A DNA stretch of 64,000 nt from Perkinsus olseni (taxonomy: Eukaryota; Perkinsozoa; Perkinsida; Perkinsidae). Shown here piece by piece: positions 48,786 to 59,342 of this stretch. The stretch covers positions 310,001 through 374,000 of the forward strand of contig JABANP010000007.1 of assembly GCA_013115135.1 (NCBI GenBank). The letters run 5' to 3'. The notes beneath the pieces were generated by a model, which worked only from the letters and a program-made list of their open reading frames with translations, made no database searches and was not told the origin of the DNA. Positions within the stretch are counted from its first letter, which is position 1. Each line of letters opens with the position of its first letter. The position numbers and the translations under genes are program-made.

Positions 48786-50337
48786 TCACCCTTCTCTCCT
48801 TTCTCGTCGATATCCTCCGAGCATGCCTCCGAGTTGAAAAGTCGAATGGGATATTCCCATATCGCTGGCGACTGCCTTTGCTTCGGCCAATACCGCACCT
48901 GTGATGGTATTCACGTCCGGCTGTAGTGGTGAGGCCATCCTACTGCTGTTATCGTATCCTATGAAAGCCACATGAGCAGTACAGATGGTATTGGCCGATC
49001 CGACGTTCCACACATGAACGTCATGAACCTGCTCGCAATGGCAGCTCGGTTCATGGGCAGAAGACGACTGGTGGTAGACAGTACGCAATCGACGTATGGT
49101 ATCTCCCTAAGTTTCGTCTGCAATAGGTGGACGTCCACATGCTCAGGAGCTTTATGCATCAAGGCACGTAGAGACCTCCTCAGAGTACCTCAATGAATCG
49201 ACATGCCGTGTGAGGGGCGACAGTCGGGTAAGGCTTACGAGTGGTTGTTAGGAGAACCAGGACGGAGAATATAACGGTACAGATGGGGTCGAAGTAACTG
49301 AACAGCTCGTGAGGAGGAGCACCGGGGACGGTCCCCAACATACTTCCAGTGGGACACACCGTCGGAGGTAGAGCCGATATCGAAAGGCTTCCACCATATG
49401 AGAGCGGCGGCTATGACGACCCCAACAGATTGTATCTGGCGGAGGAGTATAATAGTAAGATGGAGAGCGGCAAGGATAGCTACAAGATCTCCCAGTACGT
49501 GGATGAAGGCTGCGTCGAGGGCGAGGTTACGACGACGGCGATGATGGGCGGGGGCAGCACCTGATGAGTATGGAGGGATTCTCGGTTCACAGGCTTCCGG
49601 AACTTGGAGGAGTGCGAGGGCGAGGAAACCAACACAATGTATCACCTTCCTCCACTGCAGAATGGGGATCTTCTGTCGTATGGTCTTCACCATGAGCATG
49701 GGAGTGGTCATCATGGCTACCCGGTCATCATGACCATGACTATGACCATGACTGTGGTTATGACCAAGTACTAGCATCATGATAGCGTTGACCACCAAGC
49801 CAGCAACCTGACAACAGCATTAAGAAGGGCGAGCACACCCACGAAGGCTCACCCCGAGGCTGAACATCACAACTCCATCCACATCCTCAGGAGAAATAAA
49901 CCGCTCGATGGCTTCAAAAAATAGGATAATAGTGGTAGTCCAGATTATCATAATTGACAAGAGTGCGCCGATGACCTCAGCCTGCCAGTACCCATACCTG
50001 ATACCGTCCAAGCGACGGGATGACCGAGGCACACGGCAACGATGGACTGCGCTCACGTGTAGCGACAGTTCGGCTCTCGAGCGCTGAGTTTGATGGCGAC
50101 CAAGGACACAACGAGACCAGATATATCGGACAGGATGTGGGCAGCATCAGCAATCTACAACAGACAGCGAGATGGCGGCTGATGGGCTGGGAATGGGCTC
50201 ACGATGGCGAGAGACTTGGCGATTATTCCTCCGACGACCTCGCCCAGCATGAAGGCGGTCGCTATTGCTATGACGATCCATAATCTGATCTTGATGTTCC
50301 TGTTAGTAGAATCTCGGTGACGCCGGGATGCACTCAT
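48786..50337 (-). CDS. CDF-family zinc transporter Z2
   Basis: The ATG at 50335-50337 gives MSASRRHRDSTNRNIKIRLW and TM1 [18 protein letters not shown]. Most of the gene is close to identical to Z1 (for example 49,340-49,560 against 45,800-46,020), including [41 protein letters not shown] and [11 protein letters not shown]. The His loop is shorter ([14 protein letters not shown]). One extra base near 48,829 relative to Z1 changes the end to [19 protein letters not shown] and a stop at 48,786, so the C terminus is truncated or the base is an error. Same predicted Zn2+/H+ role. Confidence 0.87.
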
Positions 50338-50933
50338 GGGACTAAGAAAGCTGCTGGATCAGGGCAAGGCAGTACAACCCTCGGAAAACACGAACCTCTA
50401 CGGACAGCGGGAAAATATGACAGAGAACCCGCGATAGTTCAGATGTGATAATGATGGAACAGTAGTGTATAAGGCCGCGAGTGATCGGCAATGACCCCCC
50501 ACCAATCGAGGGTGTAGCGAGGCAGGTCTCTTAGCGAAACAGAGCCCGCCCGATATAAAGTTACGACCACACGAGCAGCTCTACCAGCAGCAACAACGAT
50601 ACAAGCATCGTACGGAAAATACAACCTTTGCAACCTCTAGAACCCTCCAAGACCGGCTCAGTGCTCATGACCGTATGGCTGCTGGGCCTAGCAAGAGAGC
50701 AACAACGATGAGAAGCATGGGCCAGCATCACCGTGGACTTACCCTCAATAATGGCGATGCGTCCCTGGGCGAGACGATGACTACTGGCGCTGATATGGCC
50801 TCTGATGGCGCCCCGCAGGTGTCATCACCCTTGTTGCAGGCTTGATTGTGACAGCAAGAACTCTAAAAGGAAGGAAAGGAGTGGTTGAGCTGCAGAACAC
50901 TGAGCGAGCATCCGGAGCGGGCAGGGAGTTGAA
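50338..50933. other. Spacer between zinc transporters Z2 and Z3
   Basis: About 600 bp with no supported gene or repeat. Confidence 0.5.
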
Positions 50934-53320
50934 CTAGGACACTACCTGTAGGGCATCGACGTCAACGTCCTCAGCCCTGGCTTCCAACTGGAAAGTGGTA
51001 TGGCTAATACCCATATCATTGGCTACTTTAGTCGCCTCATTGAGGACTTGGCCTGAGCAGCACATGGGTAAGAGCACACAGCAGCTGCATGGGCCACTTA
51101 CTGCAGTTGGAGCAGCCTGATACCACTATATGAGCCGTACATATATTACCAGTAGACCCCACACTCCATACATGGACATCATGAACCTAAGATACGCCCG
51201 AGGTCGAAGGTATCTTCCATGGTAGGGGGAGGATTACACACTGGACATGTTCAACATGCCTGAGCTTGGTCTGCAGCAAATCCACATCCACGCTGTCCGG
51301 CACTCTCTGCATCAGGATATGCACTGATTGCTTTACGGTTTCTGAAGGAGGAGGAGAAGTGGTGGCGTGAGTGGGGGGCATGACTTACTAAAGGTAGTAA
51401 ACATGACGAGAATAGAGAAGAGGATGGTACAGGCCGGATCAGCATAGCTGAGGAGAGCAGAGCAACTGCGGTGCTACTGGGAGCTGGCAGCAGCTGCTCA
51501 CTTCCATTTTGAAACTCCGTTCACATGGCCGACATTGAAGGGCTTCCAGTAGATGAGGACAGCAGCTAGGAGTACACCCAATGACTGGATCTGATGACGT
51601 GAACGGGAAGATATTACCTCCCTGTCAGCTGCACGCTTCAACTTACGATATCTCCCAGTACGTGGACCACAGCAGCATCCAGAGCTAGGTTATGGCTATC
51701 TGAGTAAAACACAAAGGGAAATGAACTGATTGGGCCAGCAGGCCTGACGCTATCGACAACGTACAACTACGCAGAAAGCTATAACAATAGTATGTATCAT
51801 TACTACCACACTAGTACTAGTACTACTGTTCCGACAACCACTATTGATTGACAATTAACAGAGAAAAGTCCGTGCAATGTATACACGTCCAAAGCAAACA
51901 GACCAGTTGCGCTACCCCAGTTGCAACACAATTTTGTGAGCCTGCGCACAGTAAGTAGGCCATGGCGGTACGGTAGCAGATACCGTCAACGAGATGACAG
52001 ATGACAAGGACGCGGTCCTCTGCCATCTATCAGACTTCCGAGCACCCCGACGCCCATCATTCGACATTTTATGCCCTCCACTGCACCCTCACTGGTGATA
52101 CTGGGAGCTCACGACTTTTGCGCATTCGAGTGACCGTGCTGCCTTCGCAGCGGAGGCGGTCCTTGTGAATTTCACGGCTCAAGGTGAGAGGAATTCAGTT
52201 TGAGAAAAAACGTGCCGATAACGGCCCTGTGCTAACGGGCAAGCGCCACTCGAGTCTGGTGGGTGGGCGAACAGAAGGAGGATCATAATCATCAATGATT
52301 CAGCAAAAGTCATTCCTTGCCTTCACACCGCCGAGGGCTGAGGGCTACGTTAGAATCAACAGAAACTGCTCTAGGTAGGGAGAAGTAGCGGCCCTCGAAC
52401 AGCCGCGTGCATTACCATGGGAGTGAGTGTGGGTATGTCCACCTTCCTCGATGTCTCCTGGCTTCCCATGGGAGTGACCATGGCTACTGGCAGCTGCTGC
52501 ACCACCACCATGGGTGTGATTGTGGCCTAGGGTCGCCATTAGACAGAAGTTCACCAGCAGACCGATGAGCTGACCAAAGGCGAGAGGGATGCTACACTAG
52601 GGACGACATCGCCGACGTACCGCCATGATGCTCATAAGGCCGCCATTGACCTCTTCAAGGTTGATGAACCTTTGGATGGCCTCCCAAAGCAGGACACCCG
52701 TCATGAACCACACGATCATCACGGAGAACAAGGCTCCGAGGATCTCCGCCTGCCTGTAGCCGTAACTGAGGGCGGCGGCGGTGGTAATGGAGGGACAGTG
52801 AGAGAAACGCCACTCACGTGTATTGGGAAGTAGGAGTTTTGCCTGCTAGAACGACGGCGAACAGGGACACGGCGAAGCCGGATACATCAGACATGATATG
52901 TGCCGCGTCAGTCACCTGATTTGGGCAAGGAGTGGTATGACACGTACGTCTGCGCAATGAACCAATTGGAGTTGTATTACGATTGCCAAGGAGTGAGCTA
53001 AGATACCTCCGACTATCTCGAGTATCATGAAGAAGCATGACAGGCAGATGGCCCTCCTCAGTCGCCGTTGGACCTGCAACAACAACCATCATCATCACCA
53101 GCAACCCCCCCTTCCGTTGTCGCCCTACATCCTTCGCCTGTTCATGCCCCTCCCCTATGTGCCCTCGGCCACTGCTAGGCGCTGGTACGATTTTTTCCTT
53201 CGGTATTGCTACCACCGTGAGGTTAGGGTTAGTGAAGCTGCCTTCACCCTTTATAGCAGCCGGATGCTCCGTCCCAGAACTTTTTAGTAAGGGCGAATCC
53301 AGTGTTGATGATGAAGGCAT
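50934..53320 (-). CDS. CDF-family zinc transporter Z3, diverged paralogue with long N terminus
   Basis: The ATG at 53318-53320 starts MPSSSTLDSPLLKSSGTE, a cytosolic head of about 60-80 residues absent from Z1 and Z2, with a dileucine-like SPLL. Exons then give RRLRRAICLSCFFMILEIVG, TDAAHIMSDVSGFAVSLFAV (TM2 HxxxD-type site), YGYRQAEILGALFSVMIVW and WEAIQRFINLEEV. The His loop is LGHNHTHGGG...SHGHSHG...GHTHTHSHG, different from Z1/Z2. The C-terminal end reads NEATKVANDMGISHTTFQLE and stops TAG at 50,934. Z3 is the older branch; Z1 and Z2 are a recent pair. The different N terminus and loop suggest another compartment or affinity. Confidence 0.87.
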
Positions 53321-53846
53321 TGATGATGATCAACTACTCACCATACGTTCAACTATCCGAAACCCCAACAACAACCACCCCCGCCATGCCTTCAACCGAA
53401 GCCACTGCCCTACGAAGAGCGTCTTCGTGCCGTCACAACAGAGGTATCCGACGCGAGATGGGGAGTGTCTTTAGCCCGCCTTTGTCCGTCAGACCTCTCT
53501 CGAAGGTGACGCTTCAGGGTTACTGGATCGTCAGGCCGATGACTTTCCCCCTACCCATTCTCACCATACCTGTCCTGGAAGCTCACAGCTCCACCGTCGC
53601 TATCACAAACACGCCTAGTATCGCTGCTCTCTGCCCTTCTCATGTGTGCCAGTACTCCCGCGCTGATGATGGGCACCAGATTTTTGCCAATTTCAGACTG
53701 TTCTACAGCAGTCGCGCGCGCCCGGCCATCGAAATTCATTCGGCTGGTAGGCGTGCCGGGAAGGAACGATGGGGGAATTTCGATTATGCTGACGTCTTTA
53801 GTTTCACGTGGCATCGAGCCACGCCGAGATTCAATTTTTCCATCCG
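53321..53846. other. Divergent promoter region between Z3 and PRELI-like gene
   Basis: About 525 bp between two divergent start codons. Open frames on both strands have no recognised domain. No defined motif can be named. Confidence 0.45.
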
Positions 53847-54963
53847 ATGCGTTTTTTCGAGAGGACTCACACATTCCCGTACGACTGGGAGACTTGTAAG
53901 ATGGGGATAGGGTGCCGCTTACGGGTATCATAGGTTGAGCTTGCAAGATACAAAGTAGGTCAACTCGAGAACATCAGGTACCTCCGCTTGGTGGACCAAA
54001 TACCCGAATCCTGAGCAGCCTCACGTTAAGGAGGTCGACACTCTATGCAGAGAAGTGGACCAGGACTCTGGGGTAACGCCGGGTGAAGGCGGCAGCACAG
54101 TCCAACTCTGGTTGCTGCTCAGAGACTTCGAGTCCGTCGTCTGTTCTACCTAGAGTACGACTTGCCAAGCTGGGTGAAGATGATGTACAAGAGGAATATG
54201 GAGGTGATACCCGCCTGAGGACATTCTCAGTATTATCTACACCATCAGGGCTATGCTGTCGAGGACGTCGAGTGTGACGTTCGCAACAGAGTGCTGGTGG
54301 CCAAGGGGTCCAACTACACCTTCAGTGAGGACCTTTCGCTCGCTTCTGACTTAGTCCATATTTGGCTCCGTTCAGGCAGTTTTTTCCGCATGCAGGAGAC
54401 CATCACTTACCAGCGGCATCCAGATAACCCCGAGTAGTAGACGGGAAGTATGGGTCGCCAAGCATACGTTCGGTGGTGGTTTCAGGTGGACGCTGTACCG
54501 CCAGCGGATGAACTTTACAGTCTCCGGCCTGGGCGTCCTCTGTGGTCGGCTAGAGCAGGCTGCTCGAGACAGCTCCGCCCAGAAGGCCCATAATGGTAGT
54601 AGAGATGTCTGTCGGGAGGCCAGCTAGTGGGGTTGCCTTAGGCGTGACGGTCATGAATAACCTCATAGAACGGCTGCATCTTACTAATTGGAAAGCCGAC
54701 TTCGACTGCTGGAGGCAAGAGGTAGTGCATGGGCAGGGTTTCGAACCGGGGACTCCGCGAATACAAACCTTGGCCTTTATCCAGGTCTCCAAAATGACTG
54801 ACGATGCGTTAGAGAAGGGACGTATCACCGCAGCAGAGGCAGCAGAGAGACTGAGGCGATTCCAGTCGGAGGCCAAAGGCCGGATACAGCGCGTTGAATC
54901 ATCCTTTATCAATAGAGTTGCCAGAGCTGCGGTAGCCTTCCCCTCCCATCCCTGTTCCCCGTA
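53847..54963 (+). CDS. PRELI/MSF1 (Ups1-like) mitochondrial phospholipid-transfer protein
   Basis: The ATG at 53847 gives MRFFERTHTFPYDWETC, spliced (GTAAGA...ACATCAG) to TSAWWTKYPNPEQPHVKEVD, the family's HxFxxPWExV...AxxxKYPNP opening. Later exons read RRLFYLEYDLPSWVKMMYK, YAVEDVECDVRNRVLVAKGS, NYTFSEDLS and ETITYQRHPDNPE, matching PRELI's core order (SxEWxLPxxV, VxExSxVDPxxK, NxSFxxxxxVxE, YxPHPxxPExT). A helical tail ends SHPCSP and TAA. Members carry phosphatidic acid or phosphatidylserine across the mitochondrial intermembrane space with a TRIAP1/Mdm35 partner. After PDNPE two in-frame TAG codons occur, and a one-base shift at about 54,435 is needed to continue into VWVAKHTFGGGFRWTLY. 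Confidence 0.75.
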
Positions 54964-55372
54964 ATGATACCGCTCAGGTCCACTGTGACGCTGGCGAAGC
55001 TGGCGGTACGTCAACTGATACTGTCCCGTTGGGGTCTGGCGACACTCCTGCTGTTTGACGTGCTCGTCTGGGCACCATGCGATGACCCCCTTGACCTCAT
55101 CGTCACCAATCGCCTTCGTTACTGTACTTCTGCTGGGGAATATAGGCGCTGGTCATTCCTATATCGTGTTTCCTTAGTCGAGGCGTATCTTAGGTCGAAG
55201 CGTGTATTGCATCATTATTCTCGTTTTTGACACATTTGGTTGCTCTATTCTACACAGTGTAGTAGGTCTGATGGTCTTTATAATTTTGAGGAGGTTGTGG
55301 TATTGAGTTACAGTTGAGCTAATACTAGTATTGCCATAGCGTTTTGTAACCCTTCCATTCCCCTTCCCTAAT
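54964..55372. other. Upstream region of Nup98-like gene
   Basis: About 410 bp between the PRELI-like stop and the nucleoporin start. An open frame from 54,964 has no family and is probably chance. Confidence 0.45.
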
Positions 55373-58300
55373 ATGTTCGGAGGGGGAGGCGGCGGCTTAT
55401 TTGGACAGCAGCAGAGTTCCCAAGCAGGAGGGCTCTTCGGTGGCGGCCAACCGGCCGGTGGAGGCCTCTTCGGCGGTCAGCAGCAGCAACAGGTAATATG
55501 GTTGGTAGAGGTACCATTGTCACTGGTGGGATCCTCAGAACACGGGTGGAGGCCTCTTCGGTAGCAGCCCTCAGTCGGCCCAAGGTGGCGGCCTCTTCGG
55601 CGGAGGAGGCGGCTTTGGCCAACAACAGCGACCAGCTGGTGGCCTCTTCGGAGGAGGTGGAGGAGGGGCTTTCGGCCAGCAACAACAGGTGCATCAATGC
55701 TCTCCTCAACCAGCCGTAGTGAGTCGATCCTCTTAGTCCTCCGGCGGCGGTCTCTTCGGTGGCGGAACCTTCGGTCAACAGCAGAACACTGGTGGTGGCC
55801 TCTTTGGTCAGCAACCAGTAGCGGCAGGAGGGGGAATGTTCGGCCAGCAACAGGTGAATAACGTGACACCGCCAGACTAGTACTACTGGTCTTGTTGATT
55901 CAGAGCAGCGCTGGGGGTGGTCTCTTCGGTGGAGGAGGAGGAGCCTTCGGTGGAGGTGGCCAGGCAGCAGGCACCTCCCAAGTGAAGTACCAGCAAGTGA
56001 TTGACCACGACTCACGTCTAAAGGTAGTAGTCCTTAGACACTTGCTGTCCCCCACCAGAGCCTTCCTTCTGCCAGCTTGTATCGATAACAGCTATGGATG
56101 CCTACAAGGGCAAGTCCTTTGAGGAGCTGCGGTATGAGGACTACGCCCAAGGCCGAGGCCCTGCCGGAGCAGCGGGGGCCACTGGCATGCAGCAACAGCA
56201 GCAGCAACCGGCAGGTAATAAAGGTATCCTGGTTGCCTTCTTTAAACGTGGTCCCTCTCAGGCGGCCTGTTCGGCGGACAGCAGCAGCAACAATCCGGTG
56301 GAGGCCTTTTCGGTGGAGGCGGCGGAGGAGCATTCGGCCAGCCACAGCAGCAGGGTAGTACTATCAGTCGGTGAAGCGGTACCGCAACTAGCTTTTATTT
56401 AACTATCGTCAGGTGGGGGCCTCTTCGGTGGCGGCATGCAGCAGCAGAGCCAGGGCGGTGGCCTCTTTGGTCAGAAACCCGCCGGGGGCCTGTTTGGTCA
56501 ACAGCAGCAACAGAGTGCCGGAGGCGGTCTCTTCGGTGGAGGTGGCGGAGGCGGCGGCGGACTCTTCGGTGGAGCCCAGCAAAGTTCAAGCCAAGGTGGT
56601 CTTTTCGGTGGCGGTGGTGGCGGTGGCCTGTTCGGTCAACAACAGTCGTCATCTCAAGGAGGACTCTTCGGCGGAGGTGGTGGCGGAGGCGGCCTCTTCG
56701 GCCAGCAGCAGAGTAGCCAAGGGGGCGGTCTCTTCGGTGGTGGAGCAGGCGGCGGTTTATTCGGCCAGCAACAGTCCTCACAAGGTGGTGGCCTCTTCGG
56801 CCAACAGCAATCGGGTCAAGGCGGTGGTCTCTTCGGCGGTGGCGCTGGTGGAGGTGGTCTCTTCGGTGGAGGCCAACAGTCGTCTGGCGGAGGCCTGTTC
56901 GGAGGTGCCCAGTCCAGCGGTGGAGGTCTCTTCGGGTCCACTCCCAACACAGGAGGCGGGCTCTTCGGAGGAGGCCAACAGTCTTCGGGTGGCGGTCTCT
57001 TCGGTGGTGGCCAGCAGTCTTCTGGCGGAGGTCTTTTCGGTGGAGGCCAGTCAGCTGGCGGTGGCCTCTTTGGCAGTACTCAGAGTAGCAGCGGTGGAGG
57101 CCTCTTCGGTGGCGGCGGAGGTGGTGGGGCGGCTTATTCGGCGGTGGGCAGTCGTCTGGCGGCGGCCTCTTCGGTGGTGGCCAACAGTCTTCATCCGGTG
57201 GTGGCCTCTTCGGCGGAGGTGGCGGCGGCGGGCTCTTCGGTGGCCAACAGAGTAGCAGCGGAGGAGGTCTCTTCGGTGGTGGCGGAGGTGGAGGCCTTTT
57301 GGCAACAAACCGGCTTCCGGGGGCGGTCTTTTCGGCAACACGGCGTCGTCCGGCGGCGGCCTCTTCGGCCAGTCGTCTAGCGGTGGTGGTCTTTTCGGTG
57401 GCGGGGGTGGCGGAGGAGGCCTCTTTGGCAGCTCCGCCTCCTCGTCTGGTGGCGGTCTCTTCGGTGGTGGCGGAGGAGGAGGTCTCTTCGGTGGCAACAA
57501 GGCTACTGGTGGTGGCCTCTTTGGTTCCTCGCAACCCCAAGGGGGCGGCCTCTTCGGTGGAGGCCAACAACAACAGCAACAGCAGCAGCAGTTATCAACA
57601 CCGGCGTCGCTACCGGCCCCGCCCCGGCCAAGTGGATTGCTCCTGCCCAAGGAAGTTGACAAGAGCCTGGCTGCTTATCTCTGGAAGGAAGAGCCGAAGA
57701 GCCACGCGCCTCCTCCTCCCACGACCGTCAGCGGCAGCCCTCAGACCCCACCGTCTTCTTCCAGATCACCCGGACTCTCTCCTCGCAGTGACAGGTACTA
57801 AGCTGGGGCTAGGTGAGCGTTATACTATGTTGTTGTGCTCAGGCTGTCCCTTCCCGGCCCGGCACTCGGTGGTGTGCCGCCCTCTCCAGTCAATCCATCT
57901 TCAATGCGGCACCTCCACCTTAGGGGTAGCGGCAACCCCTCCTCCCCTAGCGCGGACCATGTCCTCACACCGCGCAGTGCCATGACCCCCAGAGCTGCTA
58001 CAGGCCGTGCCAGTACCATCAGCGGTAGGTCGCGGCGGATTGCTTCTCCTAGTACTGGTCGTGATCAGGTGGAGGGAGCACCAATTTGCTGCTAGACGAC
58101 GGCACCCTTCCCTTGCGGAACCCCGACGCTGTTGGGTCCAGCTTCGTGGCCTTGGCTGAGTAGGCCCTCCTCTCCTTTTTCAACTGAGGGCGAAGCGTTC
58201 CTCACTTCAGACACCATCATCCAACGCCACCACATGGCAGCCCTAGCCGAGAATATGGCTCGATGACTTCTCCAAGGAGGTCTCCCACCAGCGATGAGCG

Positions 58301-59136
58301 AGTTGGCTACCTCCCTGGTCGACCACGAGCCCGACGTCGTCATCACCCGCCCGGGCGTCGTGTAAGTGCCGATTCTCCGCGCCCCAGCAGACCATCCACC
58401 CTCGCAGATACTCCTCGTGCGAACGTCGGTCTCTGTCGGCTGATCGTCGACGGTCGTCGAGTGTAGCGTCCGCGAGGCTGCGTGAGCCGGCTCCGCGGAA
58501 TATGGTGCCCAAACTGAAGGACCCGAACATGTGGTGAGTGCCCGCGTCCCCTCATCAGCCTGGTAGATCCGGACTCAGGATTCGGCCGTCACTTGATGCT
58601 TTGTCGTTGATGAGCGAGGCGGAGTTAGCTCGTGTCGATAACTTGGCGATCGGCCACTACTCCTACGGCAAGATTACATGGCCTGGTGAGTTCGCCCATC
58701 TCCGGATTTTGCTGAGTATGCCTTCCTCTGCCAGGCCTTACTGATGTTCGCTACTTGTCCGTGGACGACACTGTCCAGTTCGTCTTGGGGAAGGTCGCCG
58801 TCTTTCTAGACGACTCGGGTAGGAATATAACGGCTTTGCAAACGCACCAACTCGCGGCATTTCAGTTCGGCCTCCGGTGGGCAAGGGCCTGAATAAGCCT
58901 GCTGTGGTGGAGCTTTACGTAAAACCGAAGAACATGAAAAGAGCCCGACAGCAGCCAGAGAAGGTTGGTGGATTCGCCCGTTAGACTGGTCGTCAGTTGC
59001 GTCTTTTCAGTACATTAATCGTATGCGTCAGTTGACTGAGGACTTGGATGCCACTTTCCTGTCGTATGATTTGGAGACGTGGCGCTTCAAGGTTGATAAT
59101 TTCGCTAGAGGGCCGGAAGACGGTCCACCCCGGTAA
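55373..59136 (+). CDS. GLFG nucleoporin, Nup98/Nup100/Nup116-like, no Nup96 part
   Basis: The ATG at 55373 opens [17 protein letters not shown]. Small exons of GLFG repeats surround a GLEBS motif, [20 protein letters not shown], which in Nup98 binds Rae1/Gle2. A very long exon (about 56,412-57,800) holds dozens of GGGLFGG repeats. A Ser/Pro-rich linker leads to a Nup98-type autoproteolytic domain: [63 protein letters not shown] and [16 protein letters not shown], ending TAA 59134-59136. The cleavage triad HFS is NFA here, so self-cleavage should be lost, and nothing follows the domain. It would build the FG permeability barrier and anchor at the pore scaffold. Two one-base gaps in the GLFG exon (about 57,130 and 57,301) break the frame. 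Confidence 0.9.
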
Positions 59137-59342
59137 TAACCGGTGACCAATAACGCTGCTACGTACATTTATCTCTACACGACAGACGTTTTGTGTTACC
59201 GGAAGTTGTCAGTGGCGGTCACGTGAGAGCGACTCCCGAGAAACTTGGAGACTTCCCACATTACTGCGTTACAGTTGTATGGCACTCAAGAACGCCACTC
59301 CAGAGGTTGTAAGGCATGCAAGCTGATAGTAGATGGTACATA

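Noticed and set aside
54715..54790. tRNA-like B-box (GGTTTCGAACCGGGGACTCC) on the plus strand
   Set aside because: No matching acceptor or anticodon stems, and it lies in a coherent exon of the PRELI-like gene.
54964..55230. Open frame of 88 codons starting MIPLRSTVTLAK
   Set aside because: No domain, no paralogue and it lies in a normal promoter-sized gap. Probably chance.
55368..57662. Long minus-strand open frames of Arg/His/Pro-rich sequence over the nucleoporin gene
   Set aside because: They are antisense shadows of GGxLFG repeats. The plus strand has GLFG repeats, a GLEBS motif and the C-terminal domain.
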